This document shows, in pieces, positions 23,680-31,831 of a stretch of DNA of 37,140 nt (within the stretch, counting starts at the first letter, position 1; the number at the start of each line of letters is the position of its first letter). The translations under genes were made by a program, and so were the position numbers. Source of the DNA: Dactylosporangium aurantiacum (GTDB lineage: Bacteria > Actinomycetota > Actinomycetes > Mycobacteriales > Micromonosporaceae); the NCBI RefSeq assembly GCF_000716715.1, contig NZ_JNYJ01000064.1:1-37140 (forward strand), written 5' to 3'. A model generated the notes under the pieces. It ran no database searches. It had not been told where the DNA came from and saw only the letters and a list, made by a program, of their open reading frames with translations.

Positions 23680-26358
23680 TCATACAGATGCCCCAATGAG
23701 CGGAAACGACACGCGTTGATCGGCGACGGTTTCGGCGCCGAGGGTGCGCAGCAGCGACAGGACCGGCTCGATCTTCTCGTACAGCAGCAGCACCACGTCG
23801 CCCGGGCGGGCCATGGCGAGGGCGGCGGGCACGGCCTCGTCGACGGTGCGCACGACGGCGCAGGTCACCGCCGGGCAGGTGGCGGTCAGCTCCTCGTGCA
23901 GCAGCGCCGGGACCTCGCCGGGTGAGCGGCCGCGCAGGTCGCTGTCCTCGTAGAGCACGACGCGGTCGAAGCGGGCGCCGATCTCGCGGGCCGACTCGCG
24001 CAGCAGGTCGTCGCGGCGGTCGCCGGGCAGGGTGACGGCGGCGACGGTGCGGGCCGCGCCCCACAGGCGGTCGACGAGGTCGCCGACGGCGCCGATGGCG
24101 GCGGGGTTGTGCGCGTAGTCGACGAGGATGTCGGTGCCGCCGAGGCGCAGCAGCATGCCGCGGCCGGGGTTGTCGGCGAACGTGCGGAGGCGTTCGGCCA
24201 CGCGCGCGGTGGCGACGCCGAGGACGCGGGCGGCGGCGGTCGCGGCGAGGGCGTTGGCGACGAGGTGGCGGGCCGCGCCGCCGAAGCCGCCGCCGAGCTC
24301 GCGCACGGCGAGCAGCGGGATCCAGCGGCGGTCGGCGAGCTCGACGAGCCAGCCGTCGGCGAGCAGGTACGCCCGGCCGCCGGTGTCCCAGTGCCGCCGG
24401 ATGAGCGGGTTGCGCGGGTCGAGGCTGCACCAGATGATCTCGCGCTTGGCGAACCGGCCGGCGGAGTGGGTGGCGAGGGTGCGGCTGCGTTCGTCGTCGG
24501 CGTTGAGCACCACGGCGCCGCCCTCGCGGACGCGCTCGCCGACGAGGGCCTTGAGCTCGACGAGGTCCTCGACGCTGTCGATGCCGTCCTGGCCGAGGTG
24601 GTCACCGGTCAGGTTGGTGATGATGCCGACGTCGCTCCAGTCGTAGCCGAGGCCCTGGCGGAGCAGGCCGCCGCGGGCGGTCTCGAGCACGGCGGCGTCG
24701 ACGGTGGGGTCGCTGAGCACGACGCGGGCGGAGCGTGGCCCGGTGGCGTCGGCGCGCTGGACGAGCCGGCCGCCGATGGTGATGCCGTCGGTGGTGGTGA
24801 CGCCGACGCGCAGGCCGGCGCCGTCGAGCAGGTGCGCGGTGAGGCGGGCGACGGTGGTCTTGCCGTTGGTGCCGGTGATCGCGACGATCGGGATCCGCGC
24901 CGGGGTACCGGCCGGGTAGAGCGCCTCCACGACGGCGGCGCCGACGTCGCGGGCGGTGCCGTCGCTGGGGTCGAGGTGCATGCGCAGCCCGGGTGCGGCG
25001 TTGACCTCGATGACGCCGCCGCCGGCGAGGATCCCGGACGGCGGCAGCGGCTCGGCGATCGACGGCAGGCGCAGGTCGAGCCCGGCGATGTCGAGGCCGA
25101 CGATCGCGGCGACCCGGCGGCACAGGTCGGCGACGGAGGGGTGCACGAGATCGGTGACGTCGACGCTGGTGCCGCCGGTGGACAGGTTCGCGTTGTCGCG
25201 CAGCCGCACGACCTGCCCCTCGGCGGGGACGGCGCCGGCGTCGAGGCCCTGGCGGTGCAGCAGGGTGAGCGCGACGTCGTCGACGGTGAGCCTGGTCAGC
25301 GGCCGGGCGTGGCCGTCGCCGCGGCGCGGGTCCTCGTTGGCGCGGGCGATCAGGCCGGCCACGTCGGTGGCGCCGTCGCCGACGACGTGCGCGGCGACCC
25401 GCTCGGCCGCGGCGACGACCTGACCGCCGACGGTCAGCACCCGGTAGTCGCGGCCGCTCAGCTCGCGCTCGACCACGGCGTCGTCGCCGCCGGCGGTGGC
25501 GGCCTCGAACGCGGCGCGCAGCGCGTCGGGTGAGTCGACGCCGAGGAACACGTGCGTGCCCTGGCGCCCCTGCCGGGGTTTGACCACGACCGGCGGGCCG
25601 AGCTCGGCGAAGAGGTCCAGGGCCTCGGCGAGGGTGCTCGCGGCGCCGCCGCCGGGGACGGGGACGCCGGCCTCGTCGAGCAGGCGCCGGGTGAGCTCCT
25701 TGTCCGAGGCGATGTCGACGCCGATGGCGGAGGTCTGGTCGGTGAGCGCGGCCCACACCAGCCGCCGGTGCCGGCCGTAGCCGAGGCGCAGCAGGCTCAG
25801 CTCACCGACCCGCTCGACCGGGATGCCGCGCTCGCGGGCGGCGGCGGCGATGGCGGCGGTGCTCGGCCCGCTCTTCTGGCGCTCGTACGTGCGGGCGATG
25901 GCCGCCAGTTCGTCCTCGACGGCGACCGGCTCGCCGTGCAGCGCCGCCAGGACTCCCGTGATCGCCAGCGCCAGGAGGCGTTCGGCGACCCGGGAGTCGG
26001 GCGGCTCGTCGAGCGGGCACTCGGTGATGACGTCGTACTCGCCGGGCACGCCGGTGCCCTCGGTGCGGCCGAAGTTGACGTGCCGGCCGATGCGCTGCGA
26101 CAGCTCGATCGCGACGTGTTCCGCGGTGTGCCCGAAATAAGTGCCGCCGACGAGCCGCCGGACGAAGCCGCCGGGTTCGCCGAAGGCGCAGTGGTGTTCG
26201 GCGAGGCCGGGGAACGCGGTCAGGAGCCGCTCGGTGAAGCCGGGATAGTCGCTGCTCTCGCGGTCGGTCAGCCCGTCGAGCAGGACCCGGCTGACCTGGA
26301 CCGGGCGCGCGAGGTACCGGTTCGGCCCGCGCAGCCGGCGGCTGCTGTCAATCCGCAT
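23680..26358 (-). CDS. cphA: Cyanophycin synthetase
   Basis: 892 aa, the usual length for CphA1. It has an N-terminal domain (about 1-160; GTYFGHTAEHVAIELS), an ATP-grasp domain (about 215-475; VVKPRQGRQG, NANLSTGGTSVDVTD, IEVNAAPGLRMH) and a Mur-ligase-like domain (about 485-892; P-loop GTNGKTT, then ITNLTGDHLGQDGI and DYAHNPAAI). The enzyme builds multi-arginyl-poly-aspartate by adding Asp to the backbone (ATP-grasp) and Arg to side chains (Mur-like), a nitrogen and carbon reserve in granules. The ATP-grasp loop reads GRQGTHV where cyanobacterial enzymes usually have a GRGV-type loop. Its ATG overlaps the cphB end by 11 nt, and the kinase follows one base after its stop: an operon. Confidence 0.95.
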   Translation of the reverse strand: MRIDSSRRLRGPNRYLARPVQVSRVLLDGLTDRESSDYPGFTERLLTAFPGLAEHHCAFGEPGGFVRRLVGGTYFGHTAEHVAIELSQRIGRHVNFGRTEGTGVPGEYDVITECPLDEPPDSRVAERLLALAITGVLAALHGEPVAVEDELAAIARTYERQKSGPSTAAIAAAARERGIPVERVGELSLLRLGYGRHRRLVWAALTDQTSAIGVDIASDKELTRRLLDEAGVPVPGGGAASTLAEALDLFAELGPPVVVKPRQGRQGTHVFLGVDSPDALRAAFEAATAGGDDAVVERELSGRDYRVLTVGGQVVAAAERVAAHVVGDGATDVAGLIARANEDPRRGDGHARPLTRLTVDDVALTLLHRQGLDAGAVPAEGQVVRLRDNANLSTGGTSVDVTDLVHPSVADLCRRVAAIVGLDIAGLDLRLPSIAEPLPPSGILAGGGVIEVNAAPGLRMHLDPSDGTARDVGAAVVEALYPAGTPARIPIVAITGTNGKTTVARLTAHLLDGAGLRVGVTTTDGITIGGRLVQRADATGPRSARVVLSDPTVDAAVLETARGGLLRQGLGYDWSDVGIITNLTGDHLGQDGIDSVEDLVELKALVGERVREGGAVVLNADDERSRTLATHSAGRFAKREIIWCSLDPRNPLIRRHWDTGGRAYLLADGWLVELADRRWIPLLAVRELGGGFGGAARHLVANALAATAAARVLGVATARVAERLRTFADNPGRGMLLRLGGTDILVDYAHNPAAIGAVGDLVDRLWGAARTVAAVTLPGDRRDDLLRESAREIGARFDRVVLYEDSDLRGRSPGEVPALLHEELTATCPAVTCAVVRTVDEAVPAALAMARPGDVVLLLYEKIEPVLSLLRTLGAETVADQRVSFPLIGASV

Positions 26359-27160
26359 GATCTCGTTCCGATCTTCTGATGGCCGCCCGCTCGGCGAGGT
26401 TGAAGCGCCAACCCGCCGGAAGCACGTGCAGCTGGGCGCCGCACAGGGCGATCGGCCCGCCCTCGTCGGAGTAGGGCGCGCTGATCGTGGTGGCCTGCCC
26501 GGCGTCGATGACCGTGACCGCGCCGGCGCCGAGCACCTCGAACACGTCGCCGTCGACCAGGATGGCGGTGTTCTCGTCGATGCCCAGGCCGAGCTCGTGC
26601 GGGAACATCGCGACGGCGCTGAGCAGGCGGTTGAGCCGCCCGCGCTGGGCGAAGTGCATGTCGATGAGCACGCCGGGCAGGAACTCCATGCCGGGACCCG
26701 TGCGGACGCTGCCGGTGGTGACCGACGCGTTGGTCCCGCCGATGATCATCGTGCTGGACATCATGGCGGCGCCGGCGCTGGTACCGGCGAGGATCAGGCC
26801 GTCCGCGAGCCGGACGTGCAGCGCCGAGTCGACCTTGGAGCCGCCGACGACGGTGGCGATGCGCAGCTGGTCGCCGCCGGTGAAGAAGACGCCGGTGGCG
26901 TGATCGATCGCGGCGACGGCCCGGGCGCTGTTGCTGTCCTCGCGGTCGTCGAGCCGCAACGGGGTGACGTGTTCGGCGCCGAGGCGGTGGAAGACCTCGG
27001 CGTACTCCTTCTCCCGCAGCTCGGGGCTCTCGCTGGCGGTCGCGATCACCACGAGGTGCGCCTTGGCGCCGCCGGCGAGCAGCACGAACCGTTCAAGAAT
27101 GACGTCGTCGCCGGGGTCATGGCTCTCCGCACCACCGATGACGAGCAGCTTTCCCGGCAT
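26348..27160 (-). CDS. cphB: Cyanophycinase
   Basis: 270 aa. Peptidase family S51 protein with nucleophile Ser128 in GTSAGAAMM, preceded by FFTGGDQLR (about 92-100) and followed by GLGIDENTAI (about 193), all typical of CphB. It cleaves cyanophycin to beta-Asp-Arg dipeptides. No signal peptide is seen, so it degrades intracellular reserve rather than external polymer. ATG 27160 has GGAGGT (27164-27169) right upstream. It is the first gene of the cphB-cphA-kinase run and is divergent from the rhamnosidase gene. No isoaspartyl dipeptidase, needed for the next step, is encoded in the window. Confidence 0.95.
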   Translation of the reverse strand: MPGKLLVIGGAESHDPGDDVILERFVLLAGGAKAHLVVIATASESPELREKEYAEVFHRLGAEHVTPLRLDDREDSNSARAVAAIDHATGVFFTGGDQLRIATVVGGSKVDSALHVRLADGLILAGTSAGAAMMSSTMIIGGTNASVTTGSVRTGPGMEFLPGVLIDMHFAQRGRLNRLLSAVAMFPHELGLGIDENTAILVDGDVFEVLGAGAVTVIDAGQATTISAPYSDEGGPIALCGAQLHVLPAGWRFNLAERAAIRRSERDHAD

Positions 27161-27163
27161 CCC

Positions 27164-27169
27164 ACCTCC
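27164..27169 (-). promoter_or_regulatory. Ribosome binding site of cphB
   Basis: GGAGGT on the minus strand, 3 nt before ATG 27160; a strong start signal for the first gene of the operon. Confidence 0.75.
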
Positions 27170-27255
27170 ACACCCCCCTCATCTTGCGGTTCGCCGGCGG
27201 GCGGAGCGTTGCTTATTGACCAGGGTCTCCGTACAGTCAGTGCATCACCACCGTA

Positions 27256-27280
27256 TGAAACGTTTTAATGAAACGTTTCA
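27256..27280. promoter_or_regulatory. Two LacI/GalR-type operator boxes upstream of the rhamnosidase
   Basis: A perfect 12-bp palindrome TGAAACGTTTCA occupies 27269-27280. A near copy TGAAACGTTTTA (one difference) occupies 27256-27267, offset by 13 bp. This matches the cre-like consensus bound by LacI-family regulators in front of actinobacterial glycoside hydrolase genes. The boxes lie 24-48 bp before the rhamnosidase ATG, so repression by a sugar-responsive regulator encoded elsewhere is likely. No LacI gene is in the window. Confidence 0.8.
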
Positions 27281-27291
27281 CCATCTTGGAC

Positions 27292-27296
27292 AGGAG
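27292..27296 (+). promoter_or_regulatory. Ribosome binding site of the rhamnosidase
   Basis: AGGAG, 7 nt before ATG 27304. It rejects the upstream in-frame ATG at 27268, which lies inside the operator region. Confidence 0.75.
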
Positions 27297-27303
27297 CACC
27301 GCC

Positions 27304-30300
27304 ATGCGCCTGAAGAGACGCCGCGCGGGCGCCACCGCGCTCGTGCTGCTCGCCACCCTGCTCGCCGCGCCGTCCACGCCGGCCGCCGCCGCCACCCCCG
27401 TGAGCCTCGCCGGGGCGCACTGGGTCTGGTACCCGGAGGGCAACCCGGCCAGCAGCGCCCCCGCCGCGTACCGCTACTTCCGCAGGACCTTCACCGTCGC
27501 CGCCGGCGCGGTCACCGAGGCGCAGCTGGTCGTCACCGGCGACGACACCGTCGACGTGTGGCTCAACGGCCGGCCCGTCGCCGCCTCCCCGCGGGTCGCG
27601 GACTCCTGGCACGACGCCGTCTACGTCGACCTGCAGTCCGCCCTGGTCAGCGGCACCAACACGCTCGCCGTCGCGGCCCGCAACACGACCACCGGCCCGG
27701 CCGGCCTGATCGGCAAGGTGCACGTCGTCACCGCCGGCGGCACCACCGACCTGGTCACCGACGGCAGCTGGAAGGCGTTCCAGACGGTGCCGTCCGGCTG
27801 GGAGCAGCCCGGGTTCGCCGACGGCGGCTGGCCCGGCGCCGCCGACCTCGGCGCGTACGGCGTCGGCCCGTGGAACTCCGACGTCGTCGCGCCCGACCCC
27901 GGCGCGCCGTCGCCGCTGAGCGTGGCGAGCGGCACCGTCGAGCACCGGGCCAACCCGCTGGGCGTCGACGCCGCACAGCCGCGCTTCGGCTGGAAGCTCG
28001 CCTCGACCGCCCTCCAGCAGCGGCAGGCCGCCTACGAGCTGTCCGTCGACGGCGTCTGGAACAGCGGCCGGGTCCCCTCCGGCCAGCAGGTCGACGTCGT
28101 CTACACCGGCCCGGCGCTGCAGTCGCTGCGCCGCTACACGTGGAAGGTACGGGTCTGGGACACCCAGGGCCGGGTCAGCGCGTGGAGCCCAACCTGGACG
28201 TTCGAGACCGGGCTGCGCGCCCCGGCAACCGAGTGGACCGGCGACTTCGTCGGGCAGGCCGCCACCGCCGCCGACCTGTCCGGCGCCACCTGGATCTGGT
28301 ACCCCGAGGGTGACCCCGCCGCGGGCGTGCCGGCGGCGACCCGCTACTTCCGGCGCACCTTCACCCTCGCCTCCGTGCCGTCCGCGGCGGCCCTGGTCGT
28401 CACCGGCGACGACACCGCCGACGTGTGGGTCAACGGCGTCCAGGTCAGCACGTCGCCTCGGGTGTACCAGTCGTGGCAGCAGGCGACCGCGGTCGACATC
28501 CGCGGGCGGCTCGTCGCCGGTACCAACACCATCGCCATCGCCTCGGAGAACACCACCCAGTCCCCGGCCGGCACGATCGCGAAGCTGACCGGCGTCGGGC
28601 TGGTCACCGACGCGTCCTGGAAGTCCTCCACCACGGCGCCCGCCGGCTGGAACCAGGGCGGGTTCAACGACTCGGCCTGGCCCGCGGCCCGCGCGGTCGC
28701 CACCTACGGCAGCGGCCCCTGGGGCGCCAACGTCTCCGTCGCCCGGCCCGCGCCGCTGCTGCGCAAGGGCTTCACGGTGAGCAAGCCGGTCGCCTCCGCG
28801 CGCCTGCTCACCACCGCGCTCGGCCTGCACGAGACCCGGCTCAACGGCGCCCGCGTCGGCACCGACGTCCTCGCCCCCGGCTGGACCGACTACACCAAGC
28901 GCGTGCAGTACAAGGTGTACGACGTCACCGGCCAGATCCGCCAGGGTGCCAACGCGCTGGGCGCCTGGCTGGGCAACGGCTGGTACTCCGGCAGCCTCGG
29001 CTTCGCCGGCAGCCAGAAGTACGGCACGCAGCCGTGGTACTCCGCGCAGCTGGTGCTGGTGTACACGGACGGCACCACGTCGACGGTCCGCACCGACAAC
29101 ACCTGGAAGGTCACCGGCGGCCCGATCCGCGCCGACGACCTCTACCACGGCGAGACGTACGACGCCCGCCTGGCCATCGCCAACTGGGACAACCCGGGCT
29201 TCGACGACAGCTCGTGGGCCACTGCTTTTGTCAAGACTGGCGCCAAGCCGAACCTCGTCTCGCAGGTCGACAACGGGGTGAGCGTGCAGCAGCAGTTCCG
29301 TCCCGTCGCCGTCACCCAGCCCTCGCCCGGCGTCTGGATCTTCGACATGGGCCAGAACTTCACCGGCTGGAACCGGATCTCGGTCACCGGCCCGGCCGGC
29401 ACCACCGTCCAGATCCGCCACGCCGAGGTCCTCACCGGCGGCCAGCTCTACACCACCAACCTGCGCGCCGCCCAGGCCACGGACCGCTTCACCCTCGCCG
29501 GCACCGGCGCCGCCGAGGTCTACGAGCCGCGCTTCACCGTGCACGGGTACCGCTACGTCGAGCTGACCGGCCTGCCGGCCGGCTTCACCCCGACCGCGGA
29601 CACCGTCACCGGCCGCGCCGCGTGGACCTCCGGCGCCCAGCTCGGCACCCTCACCACCTCCAACGCCCTGGTCAACCAGCTGCAGCACAACATCGTGTGG
29701 GGCGAGCGCTCCAACATGCTGTCCATCCCCACCGACTGCCCGCAGCGCGACGAGCGCCTCGGCTGGACCGGCGACATCGCGATCTTCGCCGGTACCTCCA
29801 CCTTCAACGTCGACGTCCAGGGCTTCCTCGACAAGTTCGCCGACGACCTGGTCGACGCCCAGCGCGCCGACGGCGCCTTCACCGACGTCGCCCCCGCCGT
29901 CTGCTGCGGCGCCGGCACCGCCGGCTGGGGCGACGCCGGCGTCATCGTCCCGTACACCCTGTGGCAGCGCCACGGCGACCTGCGCGTCGTCGACGAGCAC
30001 TTCGACGCCATGGCCCGCTGGGTCGACTACCTGCGCGCCACCTCGGGCAGCGACCTGATCCGCAACCAGCCCACCTACGGCGACTGGCTCAACGTCAACG
30101 ACAACACCGCGCAGGACGTCATCTCCACCGCGTTCTTCGCCTGGTCCGCCCGCCTGGTCTCGCGCATGGCGTTCGCCACCGGCCGCACCGCGCAGGGCAA
30201 CTCCTACGGCACCCTCGCCGACCAGGTCGGCGCCGCGTTCACGTCCCGGTTCGTCGCCGCCGACGGCACCGTGGCCGGCAACACCCAGACCGGCTACGTC

Positions 30301-30942
30301 CTGGCCCTGGCCTTCGGCCTCGTCCCGCCGTCACGTACCGCCCAGCTGGCCGACAAGCTGGTCGCCAAGGTCGCCGCCAGCAACGGCCACCTGTCCGTCG
30401 GTTTCCTCGGCGTCGAGAACCTGCTGCCCGTCCTGGCCAACACCGGCCACGCCGACACCGCGTACCAGATCCTGCTGCAGCCCGGCTATCCCGGCTGGGG
30501 CTACATGAACAGCCGCGGCGCCACCACCATCTGGGAGCGCTGGGACGGCATCCGCACCGACGGCTCCTTCCAGGATCCCGGCATGAACTCCTTCAACCAC
30601 TACGGCCTCGGCTCCGTCGGCGACTTCCTGTACCGCCAGGTCGGCGGCCTGGGCCCGGCGTCCCCCGGCTACGCGTCGCTGCTCGTCGCCCCACAACCCG
30701 GCGGCGGCCTGACCTCGGCGAAGTCCTCGTACGAGACCCCGTACGGCCTCGCCGTCAGCGACTGGTCCATCTCCGCGGGTGCCCTCACCCTGCGCGTCAC
30801 GGTCCCGGCCGGCACCTCGGCCACGGTCAAGGTGCCGACGTCACAACCGTCCTCCATCCTGGCCCCCAGCCAGGCGGTCCCCTCAGGCCCGGCGACGTTC
30901 CTGCTGCCGGCGGGCTCGTACACGTTCACCGCTCCGCTCTGA
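27304..30942 (+). CDS. Secreted alpha-L-rhamnosidase, GH78, with duplicated N-terminal module
   Basis: 1212 aa. A signal peptide (about 1-30, ending AAAA) is followed by a beta module (about 33-160), a fibronectin-like segment (about 200-305), a second copy of the module (about 325-440), the rhamnosidase N-terminal and concanavalin-like domains, the (alpha/alpha)6 catalytic domain (about 770-1110) and a C-terminal beta domain. The general acid region TDCPQRDERLGWTGD starts near 810 and the catalytic-base Glu lies in IWERWD near 1078, as in GH78 enzymes. It removes terminal alpha-L-rhamnose from plant polysaccharides or glycosides outside the cell. The two module copies share WYPEG, RYFRRTFT, VVTGDDT and GTNT. 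A hairpin follows the stop. Expression is likely under the LacI-type operators upstream. Confidence 0.94.
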   Translation: MRLKRRRAGATALVLLATLLAAPSTPAAAATPVSLAGAHWVWYPEGNPASSAPAAYRYFRRTFTVAAGAVTEAQLVVTGDDTVDVWLNGRPVAASPRVADSWHDAVYVDLQSALVSGTNTLAVAARNTTTGPAGLIGKVHVVTAGGTTDLVTDGSWKAFQTVPSGWEQPGFADGGWPGAADLGAYGVGPWNSDVVAPDPGAPSPLSVASGTVEHRANPLGVDAAQPRFGWKLASTALQQRQAAYELSVDGVWNSGRVPSGQQVDVVYTGPALQSLRRYTWKVRVWDTQGRVSAWSPTWTFETGLRAPATEWTGDFVGQAATAADLSGATWIWYPEGDPAAGVPAATRYFRRTFTLASVPSAAALVVTGDDTADVWVNGVQVSTSPRVYQSWQQATAVDIRGRLVAGTNTIAIASENTTQSPAGTIAKLTGVGLVTDASWKSSTTAPAGWNQGGFNDSAWPAARAVATYGSGPWGANVSVARPAPLLRKGFTVSKPVASARLLTTALGLHETRLNGARVGTDVLAPGWTDYTKRVQYKVYDVTGQIRQGANALGAWLGNGWYSGSLGFAGSQKYGTQPWYSAQLVLVYTDGTTSTVRTDNTWKVTGGPIRADDLYHGETYDARLAIANWDNPGFDDSSWATAFVKTGAKPNLVSQVDNGVSVQQQFRPVAVTQPSPGVWIFDMGQNFTGWNRISVTGPAGTTVQIRHAEVLTGGQLYTTNLRAAQATDRFTLAGTGAAEVYEPRFTVHGYRYVELTGLPAGFTPTADTVTGRAAWTSGAQLGTLTTSNALVNQLQHNIVWGERSNMLSIPTDCPQRDERLGWTGDIAIFAGTSTFNVDVQGFLDKFADDLVDAQRADGAFTDVAPAVCCGAGTAGWGDAGVIVPYTLWQRHGDLRVVDEHFDAMARWVDYLRATSGSDLIRNQPTYGDWLNVNDNTAQDVISTAFFAWSARLVSRMAFATGRTAQGNSYGTLADQVGAAFTSRFVAADGTVAGNTQTGYVLALAFGLVPPSRTAQLADKLVAKVAASNGHLSVGFLGVENLLPVLANTGHADTAYQILLQPGYPGWGYMNSRGATTIWERWDGIRTDGSFQDPGMNSFNHYGLGSVGDFLYRQVGGLGPASPGYASLLVAPQPGGGLTSAKSSYETPYGLAVSDWSISAGALTLRVTVPAGTSATVKVPTSQPSSILAPSQAVPSGPATFLLPAGSYTFTAPL

Positions 30943-30955
30943 CGCTGCACCGCTC

Positions 30956-30997
30956 GGGTGACGGATCCGGCCGCGCCACCGGCCGGGTCCGCCACCC
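30956..30997 (+). terminator. Hairpin terminator after the rhamnosidase
   Basis: Arms 30956-30972 and 30981-30997 form a 17-position stem with one mismatch and one G-T pair, loop of 8 nt, starting 13 bp after the stop codon. Confidence 0.75.
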
Positions 30998-31153
30998 GCG
31001 GGCGTGCTGGACGCCGCGTGGTGGGTGCCGGCTCACGCCGCTCGAGCCTTTGGGACGAGCTTGGCCAGGATGCCGCGAATGCACCACGGCGACGGCAACG
31101 ACAGCCGCGTCCACAGCACGGATCAGCTCGCCCGAAGCGCGCCCAACACGGAG

Positions 31154-31488
31154 GACGGACGCGCGGATCGCCCAGCGAGCCAACCGGTCTCCGGGCACCG
31201 GCCGACCCTCGCGCCAATGACCGACCGGGCGACGGACGGCGGGAACAGCGCTTGCGGTGGAAGTGCGCGATCTGGCGGAGGTGCGGTCGTTGCACGGCAG
31301 CAGCAGCACCTGGCCGCCGCGCACAGGGCGGCGCGGCGGACGCGCGACGACGGGCGAAAGGCCGGCGCGGAGGGCAGCGCAGGAAGGGCGGACGCCCGGA
31401 TTGCCCGGCGAACCAGTCGGTCTCCGAGCACCAGTTGGACTCTCGCGGCAGCGACCGACCGCGGGTGGCAGCGGGGAACACTGCTCAA
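31154..31488. repeat. Pair of diverged ~100-nt direct repeats
   Basis: 31154-31253 and 31387-31488 align along their length at roughly three in four positions by eye, sharing CGGTCTCCG(G/A)GCACC and GACCGACCG blocks, offset 233 bp. A short related piece, CAGTCGGTTTCCGGG, recurs at about 31835 next to the helicase-nuclease stop. Confidence 0.55.
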
Positions 31489-31727
31489 AGCAGGCACAGA
31501 CCAGGTCGCCCGAATGCGGACCCACGCCGGGCGGTCGCGCCGAAGGCCGGCCGAGGGCGGACGGCGGGCACGCGAAGGCGGTGCAAGAGGTAAGCGCGGG
31601 CAGCCGACGGGGGAAACGCCGGCCCACGAAAGGCCCGTTGCGAAGGCGGGCGCTGAAGAACAGCGTGGCAGGCCAGCGCGAACAGGGCGCGCACGACGAG
31701 CGCCGGGGCCACCGGGAACAACACGCG

Positions 31728-31774
31728 CGAGGTCAGCACGAACGACGGGCCCGAGGTCAGCACGAACGACGGGC
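31728..31774. repeat. 24-nt tandem duplication
   Basis: A 23-nt sequence beginning CGAGGTCAGCACG and ending GACGGGC occurs at 31728-31750 and again at 31752-31774 with one base between. It lies in the gene-free region. Confidence 0.8.
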
Positions 31775-31831
31775 GCGCAGCGGACGGCCGCCGGGAAGCG
31801 TCCAGCCGGTCGGTCAGTCGGTCTGCGGTGG

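Larger units (their letters stand above)
30943..31831. other. Gene-free region of about 890 bp with degenerate repeats
   Basis: Lies between convergent genes. Frames are open on both strands simply because stop codons are rare at this GC content. The translations are Arg/Ala/Gly-rich without recognisable domains, and no start has a good ribosome site. Besides the terminator at 30956-30997 it holds two diverged ~100-nt repeats and a 24-nt repeat. It could be a decayed gene or a repeat-derived spacer. I see no gene I can support. Confidence 0.6.

Noticed and set aside
23680..27160. Biosynthetic gene cluster around an ATP-grasp/Mur-ligase enzyme
   Set aside because: The pair is fully explained as cyanophycin synthetase and cyanophycinase; no tailoring or transport genes accompany it.
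27265..30000. Minus-strand open frame of about 910 codons
   Set aside because: Antisense to the rhamnosidase, whose catalytic motifs are intact.
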